Shown: positions 1 to 10,867, counted from the first letter of the stretch. The stretch is 64,000 bases of DNA from Arion vulgaris (GCA_020796225.1 CM036755.1:78191772-78255771); one strand, 5' to 3'. The notes: generated by a model from the letters alone, not told the origin. Made by a program: numbers and translations.

Positions 1-229
1 CCCCACCACCAAAAATTATTACGAGCCGCCACTGAATAATATCCAAATGATAACTCTCATTCAACTTTTACTCTGCTTTGAGAAAATGTCAGTTGGAATA
101 ATTTCTATAGGTCAAAAGTTATATGTATTTTGATATCTTCTGTTTTATCAGCCAGTTTTCATGTGAAGATGTTTATTTATATTGCTTTCCCACATACATT
201 AATACCTTTGGAATTAATTAGTGTTAATG

Positions 230-560
230 TGTGAAAAGACAGAATCACCAACATCAGCATAAGAAAGAAAGTTGGCACAGCCCGTGCTTGAATTACATAG
301 ATAAACAAAGAATGAAGTGGTTTGGCCACTTAATAAGAATGCATCCAAACTCCACAGTATACAGAGTCTTCTACAACAGAACATCGGGAAAGAAGGCAAG
401 AGGAAGACCACGGAAAGATGGTTAGATGGCGTAGCAGAATCCTGTGAAAGAGCGAAGATAACAATCACACAAGCCACCAGAACAGCTCAAGACAAAACAG
501 AAAACCACGACACTGGGCAACAACCCGTAGCAGTGTGACGACAAAAGAAGAAGAAGAATG
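230..560 (+). mobile_element. RTE-like LINE, 3' fragment
   Basis: Two overlapping frames hold the end of a non-LTR reverse transcriptase: QRMKWFGHLIRMHPN (the W-F-G-H motif) and KKARGRPRK. It ends in a GAAGAAGAAG tail near 555. Frameshifted and 5' truncated, so not functional. Related fragments lie at 7560-7925, 34020-34210, 35000-35300 and, on the minus strand, near 590-830 and 29970-30370. Confidence 0.65.
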
Positions 561-584
561 TTTTTATTTTCTTTAATCCTGTTT

Positions 585-1045
585 TGCCTCACAGTGTCAG
601 AATAAGAAGAGATTTCTAGAACAGGCTTTTGTGTGCACTTCATAAATAGTGTTTTTCACCCTCTTATTTTTGAGGTCCATCTTTATGCGTGGACTACGTT
701 GTTTTGTATCCACTGTATTGGAGTAACATTGCTCTTTGAGGCGTACTGCCTGTTAGTAATCTGCTTATGTTGTTGAACCATTTAATTTGTTGTTTCTTGA
801 TGAAGTTCAGTACTGATGTTGGCATTATCATCAGGTGCCGTGCCGACTGGCGTAGGCGATCATGGATCTCCACAAATCTCTGCAGTTGGTGTTTACTATC
901 AACTCAGATGTTGATGCTCTACTGTGCCATGAAGTCAGGCTATCCAAAATTTTCTCTCTTTGTCTTCCCTGTCTCGCTAGCCTCAATTTTACCGGTTGTC
1001 ACAATGTGTTCTAAACCTCCTCCTCATCACATGCCCGAAAAATGA
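585..1045 (-). mobile_element. LINE 3' fragments, minus strand
   Basis: The minus strand of 590-830 matches the minus strand of 29985-30200 over most of its length (shared stretches such as the one around TTGTGTGCACTTCATAAA), so it is the same LINE tail. From about 830 to 1045 a second LINE end follows with GHVMRRRFRTHCDNR on the minus strand. Both are short dead fragments. Confidence 0.45.
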
Positions 1046-1069
1046 TGACTGCCTCTTACTTATATTGAT

Positions 1070-1345
1070 GACTAGATAATTAACCGGCTTCGCACGGATG
1101 AAAGTTGTTATTAATCCTGATGAGGAAGTGGTGAAGCCGCTCCAAGAGATGTCATCTAAAAGCATGAATTGTATTTTGATATTTTTAAGAAGTAGTTTCA
1201 ATCGGCTATGTCATCGATAAACGATTTTAACGGTTCGGGTGGTTCTTGTAATGCTTCATGTCTCATCAACATAGAGTCTTTGCTTCCTTCAGTCTGATTG
1301 AGTGGTGTTCTTTTCTTAGGTGGCATTTCATATTTTAATAATAAT
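1070..1345. repeat. Unidentified repeat-like segment with short ORF
   Basis: Contains GGCTTCGCACGG near 1087 and, on the minus strand, a 43-codon ORF from about 1325 to 1197 starting MPPKKRTPLNQTEGS. The GC-rich motif resembles ends seen in some Helitron-like repeats, but the helicase is absent and no second copy is visible here. Left unassigned. Confidence 0.25.
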
Positions 1346-1745
1346 AAACCTAACCTGCAGAATGTGGACAAAACATAATAATTATTTTAAAATTTAATAG
1401 AATACTTATTTTAAAATTTCTATAGCGTAGTTTGAAACAGAAAGGTGAAGTTATAATGACATGAAAATTATACATTTTACTCAAATCAATACAAATGGAA
1501 AAACGTAATGCTACTGATAGGTTTTGTGTGTGTGTAAAAGATCTCTAATCATTGAAAATTGCGTTATTTTTGTCAGTGGTAACATGGTGGCACGCTCAGG
1601 ATGTAATTCATGGTTATGTTTGTCGAGCCATCTTGCAATTTCACGATTACATCCCTTTGATTTGTAATCTTTCTTCACCACATGTTTTTCCTACCGGAAT
1701 GTAATAAATATGGGGATTTAAATGTCGGATAGGACATCGAGAATT
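1346..1745. other. No recognisable gene
   Basis: AT-rich sequence with a few short homopolymer and GT runs. I see no exon, LINE motif or tandem array. Confidence 0.4.
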
Positions 1746-1749
1746 AGAT

Positions 1750-2460
1750 TTTATTTATTTTTAAAATGAATATTGATCCGATTGCGAAACTGTTTCTTTA
1801 GCTGATCTAAATTTAGTCTGAAAAATATTTGTACAAAATATGGTGAATATTGGATGTAGACTGAGGCTGTGTATAGGCGGACAGCACATCTGATTATCAG
1901 TTTATATATAGAGATAAGCATTCTCTGTGTCTTGATCTCATTCAACACCTCAACATTAGTCATTTTAGCAGTCCATGAGATTCTCATCATTCTTCTGTAA
2001 AACCACATTTCTGTGGCCCTCAAAGATTTTTTGATCTGTGTGTTCATTGTCCATGACTCGCATCCATATGACAGTATTGGTTCTATGTAGCACTGAATAA
2101 CTCGCATTCTGATTGGGATTGACAAGGACTTGTTGCAGATAATGCTTCTCATTTAAGTCAATAACACAGTGATAGTCTCCTGCTTGAATTCCATCCAAAT
2201 CATCTTGAACATCATAAGCAAACATGCAAGCATTATTCCGTCCCTTCCATTAGTCAAAAAATTATAAACAATATCGTGAATGATATTGTCTACGTCTAGG
2301 TTGCACATTACCCTTCTGGCAACTATTTTCTCCATTACTTTGCCATATAAATTATGCAAATATATAGTAGCTGGTGAGCAGTCTAGGATCATTTTCCTGT
2401 TTATGAAGCAATGTAAAAAGCTATGTAGTAAATCTTCAAGTACCACATCATGCTTGTAAT
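1750..2460 (-). mobile_element. Non-LTR reverse transcriptase C-terminal fragment
   Basis: Minus-strand frames read IPIRMRVIQCYIEPILSYGC, ESWTMN and FYRRMMRISWTAKMTNVEVL, the thumb and C-terminal region of RTE or jockey-type reverse transcriptases. A neighbouring frame (2153-2446) carries the EKIVARR-type finger segment. Frameshifts separate the pieces. Confidence 0.6.
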
Positions 2461-2619
2461 ATGGTAGAAAGCAAATTCACTTGGCTGTTTATTTGCTACT
2501 GAGCTATTTTTAGCGATTTGACCTCACTTCCCTGTTGACCTACTTATGACTGGGTTGATGAGGTTTATTAACCTACTGACAAAATACCCTCTGAATAGTT
2601 TTTTAATGATTTCATTTAA

Positions 2620-3365
2620 ACTGTGGCAACAACAAAAATTATATTTTTGAACACATGACACCAATATGAAAATAAATATAATAAAGACAGAGACAATGGC
2701 AATAAGTAGACAACTAGAAAGCCTTACAATAAAACTCCAGAACGTAGACATAAAACAAACAATTGAGGTCAAATACTTAGGAGCAATTTTCACAGCAGAT
2801 GGAAGTATCGATAGCGAAATCAGCAATCGTTGCACAAAAGCTACCAAGTATTCGGACAGTTAACACCACTGTTGTCACATAAAGAGATACCACTAACAAC
2901 TAAAACAAATCTCATAAGAACGATTTTCTGGCCAACACTATGTTACTAGTGTCAAACATGGCCAATAGCAGCAGCTAATGAGCGGAAAATCATAACAACA
3001 GAGATGAGGTGTCTTAGAAGAGCTGCAGGTGTGACAATAAGAGAAAAATTAGAAATGAAGAAATCAGAAGGAGACTGGATGTGAAACCAGTTATGCAATT
3101 CATAAAATAACAGATTAAAGGGTTTGGACACCTGACCAGAATGCCCTGGTATCGCCTACCACAGAGAGACACACAGAAAAAGTATAATGAGTACAGGGCA
3201 AGAGGAGGACCATGCAAATGAAGGAGCGACGGCATCAAGAACAGCCTTACGAACATGAATATCAGCTTACAAAGTGTCTTAAAAAGCACACACAAGATCA
3301 CTACGCTTTCACCCCCAACACTTCTATAAAGAAGTAAATGGTGGAAGAGAAGAAGAAGATGCACA
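2620..3365 (+). mobile_element. RTE-like LINE fragment
   Basis: From 2666 the frame reads MKINIIKTETMAISRQLE and VKYLGAIFTADGSIDSEI, the region after FADD in RTE reverse transcriptases. The C-terminal part to 3365 matches the better preserved copy at 61100-61620 (RNEEIRRR, VKPVMQFI, FGHLTRMPWYRLPQR) and ends in the same GAGAAGAAGAAGAT tail. Several stops. Confidence 0.65.
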
Positions 3366-3690
3366 CCAATCAACATATTACCTTGCAACTATTTTTTATA
3401 TTAGCTCACAGCCTTAGTAAATGGGTTATGTGAATGACTGGGAAACACCCTTAGTTCTTTCTTTTAAAAAATTGTCAATAGTTCAAGAGCATCCTCAGAG
3501 TTCCTATTACCTCTACTAGTAACAAGAGACTACATCACCATAATAAGTAATAAAGAAAGAACTAAACTAAGAGTTCTTGCAATAAGTGAAATAATACACT
3601 ACCTTTAGTAGCAACAAAGGAAAGAATACACTATCTTTACATTAAATATCTAGGCATATTTTTCCTCTGATACTATTTTGCATGTAACAT
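3366..3690. other. No recognisable gene
   Basis: AT-rich DNA directly 3' of the last TRANK1-like exon; no LINE or SINE motif seen apart from the candidate poly(A) signal. Confidence 0.35.
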
Positions 3691-3694
3691 AAGT

Positions 3695-3700
3695 TTTATT
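3695..3700 (-). promoter_or_regulatory. Candidate poly(A) signal AATAAA
   Basis: AATAAA on the minus strand about 40 nt after the TGA that closes exon 3739-4071. Placement suits a polyadenylation signal, but in DNA this AT-rich the hexamer is common, so it only weakly supports a terminal exon. Confidence 0.3.
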
Positions 3701-3738
3701 TTGTATATCTTTATTATGACTTCATTTTCAATTCCCTC

Positions 3739-4071
3739 TCATATCGATTCTACAAAGTAGAACCCAAGTATTTTTAGCAAATTGCTTTCATAAAGTCTGA
3801 GATATGCAGATAACAAATCACAAAATCCTATACCTTTTAAATTATCTTTCAACACATTAGTTCCTGATGACTCTGCATCCATTCTCAAATGATCTTTTGA
3901 GACAGATGAGACAGTCTTATCAACCATAAACTGTTTAAGGTACTGAGTTCTTCTGTCGCCACTTCGCAGGTACTGAATTGCCAGTTTTTCTTCTTTGTTT
4001 TGCATATCAGTCAGAACATTCCATTGACAGAGAAGTTCAACAGCACGTAAAGAATGATGGCTAAACTTTGC
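3739..4071 (-). CDS. TRANK1: TRANK1-like exon B12: last ankyrin repeat, possible 3' end
   Basis: The exon starts after CCAACAG in phase 0 and opens AKFSHHSLRAVELLCQWNVL, followed by TDMQNKEEKLAIQYL, the closing repeat of the second ankyrin set (LL-x-x-x-x-x-x-x-x-x-N-K-E-x-K). The tail is not recognisable. The frame runs to a TGA at 3739-3741, but a GTATAG donor after 3834 in phase 1 is an equally good end. If the stop is used the protein ends shortly after the ankyrins and lacks the helicase-like part of vertebrate TRANK1. Confidence 0.74.
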   Translation of the reverse strand, partial: AKFSHHSLRAVELLCQWNVLTDMQNKEEKLAIQYLRSGDRRTQYLKQFMVDKTVSSVSKDHLRMDAESSGTNVLKDNLKGIGFCDLLSAYLRLYESNLLKILGFYFVESI

Positions 4072-4529
4072 CTGTTGGTTTGGAATAAAATTAGTAAAGC
4101 ACGGATACATGATCGTTTGAAAGAAAATGCCTATGTAACCTTAACAGTAATATGTAATACAATAAAATAGAATGGGATGAAGGAAACTAAAAGAAGAATA
4201 ACTAGAATTACAAAAATTAAACAACTAAAAACAATATAGAAAAGAACTATTAGAAAAAAATCAAAATACTAAGAGTATGCATATTTCCAGTGGTAACCCA
4301 TGTGTTTCGCCATTGCTACATAGTTTTACTGCAGTCTTCCCTTTTATCGATATTTTACTCTTGTAACATGTGAGATCAACCGTTAGATTGCAAATCTGCT
4401 TTTTTACTGCATATATAAGACTCAAAATTCCACAGTTCCCACTATCCCCTGTGGTGTTCAGTATTTTACAAAAAAGAAAGTCAAAATCAAGCAACACAGG
4501 TTGGGTCGGACATTGACTTTTGCTGCTGA

Positions 4530-5205
4530 CATCCTAATATACAGGACTAGATCTCTATCTCTCTCACGATCACCGCCCAGAACGATGTACCAGATTTCCC
4601 CATAAATTCTATTCATGTGGAAATCTGATTCATGCAGCCTTAGCATTGGTATGTTTTACGTCCCATCTTCAGCACCATTTGGAGCTCTGGTGCTACGGTT
4701 TCAGCCAGCTTTACTCAGTTCGCTCTCCGTTCTGTAGCCATCTAGTGTTTTTTACATAGTTCATATGTATGATTCCAGCTTCCCTGCAATGGGTCACCTC
4801 ATAATTGCTCCATTCCTGTGCCAACGAAAATCATAGGAAATGCTAACAACGGTCTCCTGTGTCGTGAACTAATTCCAGAATGAATGTCATACCGCCACAA
4901 AAAGCAACCAGCACAGCATTAATGCAAATGGCTGTCGCTAAAGCGTCAGCACAAAACTGTTCATCACTTGGGTTGCAATTCATGTCATAGGGAGCATCAA
5001 TCACGACAAAATCAGCTTTTGCACACACAAACACTGCATACAGCATAGTGCTTTTTACGGTGTGGGGTAGCTAGCCTCACTCCCAACCTCCTTAGTCGCC
5101 TCTTACGACATGCGTGGCAGATGACAGTGGTTCTATTCTTTACACCCCAAATTTGGGCCCTGGTAACCACTCTGGCGGTTTGTCCTTTCAAATGATTATA
5201 TCTGT
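4530..5205 (-). mobile_element. tRNA-derived SINE, interrupted by an insertion
   Basis: Minus-strand SINE of the family at 59880-60235. The head near 5050-5205 has ACTCTGGCGG and TTTACACCCCAAATTTGGGC in reverse; the tail with ATCTCTCTCACGATCACCGC lies at 4550-4750. The two halves are separated by the insert at 4755-5047. Confidence 0.6.
4755..5047 (-). repeat. Unknown dispersed repeat inserted in a SINE
   Basis: Inserted in the SINE with near-identical flanks TAGTGTTTTTTAC and TAGTGCTTTTTAC, a 13-bp target duplication. A related longer copy lies at about 25920-26420. The minus strand is open over 67 codons and includes DEQFCADALATAICINAVLV, a stretch like one membrane helix. It may be a retroposed piece of a host mRNA or an unknown SINE-like element. 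Confidence 0.5.
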
Positions 5206-5554
5206 GGTGGATTACAGACTTGGCCTTCACATGATATTACAATAATAATGTTATCACCTGGAACGTGTCAAAGATTGAAGACCTGCATGTATAGTCCTCA
5301 TTTACACTAGAGATACTCCCATTTGTGTAGATGAGGTACATGTCTATTCACCTATTGGTTTTACTGCGGTGTCTCTCAAACTGAACTAAGAAAGTGGAAT
5401 TATCAAACAATGGTATGTTCATAAGTTTTACATATCAACCATTGAGCATGTAAAACTTCTATAATTTATCTCACTATCAAAATAGGTCAATTCAAATGAT
5501 AAAAATTCCCATAAAATTGTACCTACAAACAGTTGATGGCAGTGTGAAACTCAC

Positions 5555-5670
5555 CTGAGCAGCAATATGTAGCAGTGTGTTACCATTGTTGTCCTGAGAG
5601 CAAACATTCAAATATGGATGTTTAGTCGTATCATTTAAATGTTTGAGCTTTTCCAAAAGCTGAAAGTTAC
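5555..5670 (-). CDS. TRANK1: TRANK1-like exon B11: ankyrin repeat
   Basis: Internal exon too short for routine ORF calling. Acceptor AATTTCAG in phase 1, donor GCTCAG|GTGAGT in phase 0. It encodes GNFQLLEKLKHLNDTTKHPY, then L-N-V-C-S-QDNNGNTLLHIAAQ. The D-x-N-G-N-T-L-L-H-I-A-A ankyrin core is nearly perfect and follows the G-A-D-P repeat as in TRANK1. Confidence 0.84.
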
Positions 5671-5789
5671 CTGAAATTTACATATATAGTATATAAACAC
5701 ACATACATGTCAACTTTGTGAAATAAAAACCAGTTCCCAGAAGACACGGTTTACAAAAAGTGCAGTTAAAAATAAAAACTGTGCACAGT

Positions 5790-6005
5790 TTTGGTTATTG
5801 GTTACTAAAATGACGTCATTGCACTTCGGGCAGACCCATAGGTGCTCAGTGTCCCCAACAGATATATAAGAGTATGCATACTGATGGTTCCCGTGGCTCG
5901 CTGATTAAACACACCTCTCACTCTGCTCCTCAGGCATCCAGTTCTACTTGTACAACGGGTAATTCCAAACTACCTAAATCACTAGATCGACTCAACATCT
6001 ATTTT
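5790..6005 (-). mobile_element. RNase H LINE family, 3' tail
   Basis: Reverse copy of the tail at 47300-47515: it shares the GTATGCATACTGATGG, TCGCTGATTAAACACACC and TTGGTTACTAAAATGACGTC stretches. Only the 3' end is present; the family end is an AGTTTAGTAACCAA-type terminus. Confidence 0.6.
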
Positions 6006-6090
6006 GCATGATCACAGTTTTATTAGCTATGAATGCCCTGCCCATGTTGCCATTTCAAGTCATTTATCACATCTTATTCACAATTTTTAA

Positions 6091-6594
6091 CTACTATTGT
6101 AGATCAAAGTTACATTCCCCTTTATACATGTCATATAAAGCTACATTGCATATCTTCACTAAACTGGTTCTAAACTACTATTGTAGATCAAAGTTACATT
6201 CCCCTTTATACATGTCATATAAAGCTATGTTGCATATCTTCACTAAACTGGTTCTAAACTACTATTGTAGATCAAAGTTACATTCCCCTTTATACATGTC
6301 ATATAAAGCTATGTTGCATATCTTCACTAAACTGGTTCTAAACTACTATTGTAGATCAAAGTTACATTCCCCTTTATACATGTCATATAAAGCTATGTTG
6401 CATATCTTCACTAAACTGGTTCTAAACTACTATTGTAGATCAAAGTTACATTCCCCTTTATACATGTCATATAAAGCTATGTTGCATATCTTCACTAAAC
6501 TGGTTCTAAACTACTATTGTAGATCAAAGTTACATTCCTCTTTATACATGTCATATAAAGCTATGTTGCATATCTTCACTAAACTGGTTCTAAA
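6091..6594 (+). repeat. Minisatellite, 84-bp unit, 6 copies
   Basis: Six head-to-tail copies of an 84-bp unit, almost identical (differences such as ACATTG or ATGTTG near the unit centre and one C to T in the last copy). Because 84 is a multiple of three, a frame of 214 codons stays open across the array, repeating NYYCRSKLHSPLYMSYKAML. The open frame is a consequence of periodicity, not evidence of a gene. It lies in the intron between exons B10 and B11. Confidence 0.9.
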
Positions 6595-6959
6595 CATGTT
6601 CAACAGTCATTTTACTTTGTCTACAAGTACTTCACATGCAAATTATATTTAGTGTGTAAATATTGATAGGACTGGTTCAACAGTACATATTTTAGGTCAT
6701 AAACTAACCTACTTTTATTTTTTTGATAGTTTGAGAATACACAATCTGTGTGATAACCACCCCAAAATGACATAGATTATCTTGGCAACTGTGTAATGCA
6801 GAATTGGACTGGTCAAAATTCTGCATATAACAGGTTGATTATGAATCAGAATCTTAATATATAGAGATAAGTTAGAAATAGTAATAAACCCATTAAAACA
6901 GTATATAAATGCAGATTGTAAAATAGCTAACACCAGTGAAGGAAACAACCTCGGGGAAC

Positions 6960-7925
6960 TCTTCAACAAATTTCTTTATTCTGACGATCATGCAACCATA
7001 TCAACAGAGGAACAGCTATAGCAACACATTAACAGGCTCCAGTTGACATACAATGAATACAATATGAAAATAAACATTGACAAAACCAAAGTAATGACAT
7101 TCGCTAGAGAGGAAAACACTACCAATATATCGACAAGCACCAATTAAAACAAGTGAAGGATTTTACATATCTAGGGAGCATTTTTTCAGCAAACGGAAGA
7201 ATAACTAATGAAATCCAACATTGATGCAACAAAGCAAATCAAATAATAGGACAACTGGCACCAATTATAAAATGCAAACACATCACTATGAACACAAAAT
7301 GAGCATTGTTGAACACAATCTTTCTTCCAACATTATGCTATCAGTGCCAAACCTGGATGCTGACATCAAATTATAGAAAACTAGTCACAAAAGAGTTTTG
7401 TTATTGGTTACTAAACTGATGTCATTGCACTCCGGCAGACCCATAGGTGCTCAGTCTCCTCCAACAGATATCAAAGAGTATGCATACTGATGGTTCCTGT
7501 GGCTCACTGATTAAACACACCTCTCACTCTGCCTCTCAGGAAAGGTGTGTTTAATAAGCAGTCACTAAAGAGATGAAGTATCTATGCAGAATGCTGGGAG
7601 TAACATGGAGAGACCGGTTTAGAAATGAACACATCAGAAAAAAGGAGGGTACAACATCAGTACTGCACTCTATCACGAAACAACTAATTAAATGGTTCGG
7701 CCACATAACCAGATTACCTACAGTATGCCTCAAAGATGAATGTTACTTCGATACATTGGATAAAAAGCAAAAAGCAGGCACACAAAACGTGGACCTCAGT
7801 GATAACAGAGGTGACAAAAGACAATGTCTATAAGCACACACAAAAGCTTGTTCTAGAAATCTCTTCTAATTATGATGGTGTGAGGCAAAAAAGTACTGGA
7901 GAAAAGAAGCACCCAAAACAGTAAT
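6960..7925 (+). mobile_element. RTE-like LINE fragment interrupted by another LINE tail
   Basis: 6960-7396 encodes SDDHATISTEEQL and YNEYNMKINIDKTKVMTFAR (FADD-type region with a mutated catalytic motif). 7560-7925 resumes with KEMKYLCRMLGVTWRDRFRN and IKWFGHITRLP. The gap is the insertion at 7397-7559. Confidence 0.7.
7397..7559 (-). mobile_element. 5'-truncated RNase H LINE tail insertion
   Basis: Minus-strand copy of the same tail as 47350-47515, inserted in an RTE-like fragment. The flanks AGTCACAAAAGAG and AGTCACTAAAGAG are a 13-bp target duplication, which sets the family 3' end at AGTTTAGTAACCAATAAC plus A-rich tail. Confidence 0.75.
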
Positions 7926-8026
7926 CATAATGATTCACATTCAAGACACATTAGTCAGTGTTATAAAATAAACAAGAACAGCTCAATCCAAATCACAAAT
8001 ATGTAACTACTTAAGAATTATCATAC

Positions 8027-8135
8027 CTGGTTCCTTGTTTAAAGCTACTTGTAATGCAGCATGGTAAGGTGTATCACCTGGAGTAAGTGTCAAACCTTTT
8101 GGATCAGCTCCCAAATCCAGAAGTTTTAATGCTAC
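8027..8135 (-). CDS. TRANK1: TRANK1-like exon B10: ankyrin repeat of second set
   Basis: Short internal exon, acceptor ACATTTCAG in phase 0, donor CCAG|GTATGA in phase 1. It encodes VALKLLDLGADPKGLTLTPG and DTPYHAALQVALNKEP. This is the most diagnostic exon in the window: LL-x-x-G-A-D-P-x-x-x-x-L-T-x-G-D-T-P-x-H-A-A-L is shared with the second ankyrin set of vertebrate TRANK1. The D-T-P-x-H-A-A-L core is a complete ankyrin motif. Confidence 0.85.
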
Positions 8136-8459
8136 CTGAAATGTGGGTGTACCATTGGTTATGTTAGCATGCATTACTAGCCTGTGCATATATGTAAAAT
8201 TTAGACATATATATATATGTGCCCAAACATTCAAGCATGCATGAAGTAATAGGGAACGTCAACACAGAATTAACTAGCTGCAGTTTGCACCATTTATCAA
8301 ATTTGTCAGAAGCAATGGGGCCAAGAATTGTTGCATGGTAAAATAGGTTCCACATTTATGTTAGCAAATTCAAATCCAATTATCAGTTTTTAACTTATCA
8401 GAAAACATTCTATTTAAACAAAGTTGGCCAATCAAGAGTTCATTAAAAAATTCTCATGT

Positions 8460-10790
8460 GGTTATGAACATATTTTCTATAGTCTTATCTATTGTCTATT
8501 CCCAGGTGGCAGGTGTAGTTGGCTGTCCACTCTTGCCGTTAAGCGTAGGGATAGGAGCTTTAATTTGTGTTCTAGGGCCAGATGAGTCGCCCTTGTTGTG
8601 TAATATCCGTGTTTATGTATGTGGTCTTGATATTGTGTATCCATATTTTCTTGGTCTTCCCTTAGCTCTAGTACCCGATCTGTTTTTATTGTATGCTGTT
8701 ATTGGTGGTTGGTTGTATTTCATTCCCATTAAATGTCCAAACCACTGCATTTGTTGTCTTTCGATGTATTCGTGCATGAAGTTATGCCCACTCTGCTTCT
8801 GATGTCCTCATTTCTTAGTATGTCTTTCCTAGTGACCCCCACTGCCTTCCTCAAGCATTTCATTTCACACTTCATTTCATTCGGTGCATGAAGTTATGCC
8901 CACTCTGCTTCTCATTTCTTAGTATGTCTTTCCCAGTGACCCCACTGCCTTCCTCAAGCATTTCATTTCACACTTCATTTCATTCGGTGCATGAAGTTAT
9001 GCCCACTCTGCTTCTCATGTTCTCATTTCTTAGTATGTCTTTCCTAGTGACCCCCACTGCCTTCCTCAAGCATTTCATTTCACACTTCATTTCATTCGGT
9101 GCATGAAGTTATGCCCACTCTGCTTCTCATGTTCTCATTTCTTAGTATGTCTTTCCTAGTGACTCCCACTGCCTTCCTCAAGCATTTCATTTCACATGTG
9201 GTGAGCTTTCTGTGGTGTGTTGCTGTAAGAGACCAAGTTTGGCACTGGTAACAAAGTGTTGGTAGGAAAATACTTTTATCATCTGTCTTTTCACTTCCAT
9301 CTTAATCTTTTGGTGTTGTAGTAATGGTGCCAGCTGGTAGGTCACTGCATTTGCTTTTTGACACCTTGTCTCTATTTCTCTATCGAGTTTTCTGTCCTGT
9401 GTGAAAATGATGCCTAAATATTTGAATTCAGAAACTTGCTTTACTCTGGTGTTGTCTATTTGTATGTTTGCTTGGCTTGGTGTTCTGCTAATTTTCATGG
9501 TCTCGGTATCTTATTTGTTTATTTTCATGTTGTACTTTCTACATGCTATTAGCAATGAATTCATGTGTTGTTGTAATTGATCTTCATCTTCATACATTAA
9601 ACTTTGGTCATCTGCAAAAAGTAATTCGTTGATTTGATTATTTAATTGGTCGTAGTGATCATTGTCTATGTCAATAAGGTCTTTTCCGCACTGTGTCTCT
9701 TTCACTATTCTGTCTATATATATATGTTGAAGAGAAGAGGTGAGAGCACACACACCCGTCTTACTCCTGATTTTGTTTAGAATGAGTCTGTCATTCCGTC
9801 TGTTGTTCTTATCACACTGTGGCTATTTGTGTATATTGCTCTGATATTGTCTAGCAGTTGTCCCTTGATCCCATAGTTTTCTAGTGTTTTCCATAGAATA
9901 CTTCTATCTATTCTGTCGAATGCCTTTTCTTGATCGATGAATAATAAGTGTAGCTCTTGATTATATTCTATTGCTTTTTCACTCAGTTGTCTCAGAGTGA
10001 ATAGAGCGTCTGTGTATCCCACTCCTCTTCTAAATCCAAACTGTGAGGGGTTTATTTGTGGGTCAGCGATGTCTTATGCGCTGTTCTAATATTTTTGCAT
10101 ATATTTTACCAGTGTGGCTTAATAGTGAAATGCCTCTGTATGTTTCACATTCTCTTTTATTGCCTTTATTTTTTCATAATGGGATTATTACTGATTTTTG
10201 CCAGTCATCAGGAACTTTTCTTTCTGTCCAAGCGGCTGTGAATATTCTGTTTAACTATTTTACACCTATTTCCTTGCATGCTTTAATTGCTTTGTTGGGT
10301 ATGCCATATGCACCTGGTGATTTGTTGTTCGGGCTGTTCTTTATTGCTCTTTCAATTTCTTGGATCAATATATATGGTTCTATTTCTTCACTGTCCTTTG
10401 TTGTGTATATATATTCTGTTAATTTAGTAGGGTTGTAAAGTTCTTGAAAATATTCCTTCCATCTGGTAATTCTATCTTGTCTGTTGAGTAGTGGTGTTCC
10501 TTCCTTACTGTTTATGATAGTGGTAGGGTGAAGCTATTGTCTCTCACTCTCATTGCCGTGACACTTAAAAAATTATCTCGGTTTTATCCTACATAAGTCT
10601 GTTAGATTTTCTCCATATTTGCACCATGAGTTTTCTTTCTCTTTCTTGACTATTCTTTTCAACTCTCTCCTGACTAGACGATATTGTACATAGTCGTTAT
10701 GGTTTTTAGATTTCAACCATGTTTGGAAACAATGTTTCTTTCTGTGTATGGCTGTTTGTATCTCTTCATTCCACCATGCTGTTTTTATTT
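8460..10790 (-). mobile_element. RTE-like non-LTR retrotransposon, RT region
   Basis: The longest readable RTE-like copy. On the minus strand, from about 10790 to 8460, frames encode the fingers (10043-10440), ELHLLFIDQEKAFDRIDRSI (palm A), NELLFADDQSLMYEDEDQLQ (catalytic FADD), VSEFKYLGIIFTQDRKLDRE and, at 8560-8770, KWFGH and AKGRPRK. At least three frameshifts or stops separate the pieces. It sits in the intron between B9 and B10. Confidence 0.8.
8775..9196 (-). repeat. Fourfold tandem repeat inside the RT C-terminus
   Basis: Four copies of a roughly 105-113-bp unit starting GCATGAAGTTATGCCCACTC. On the minus strand the unit encodes V-K-C-L-R-K-A-V-G-V-T-R-K-D-I-x-R-N, the segment before the W-F-G-H motif in RTE elements, so one piece of the LINE has been amplified in tandem. 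Confidence 0.8.
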
Positions 10791-10867
10791 TCTAAAGTAC
10801 CAAGTCATATAATACAATTTACCATGGCAACCAGTGGTGTCACAAATAGCATTTGTACATCTCATGT

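Noticed and set aside
6008..6652. 214-codon repetitive ORF as a repeat protein gene
   Set aside because: It is explained fully by an 84-bp tandem array whose length is a multiple of three; no start context, splice sites or homology.
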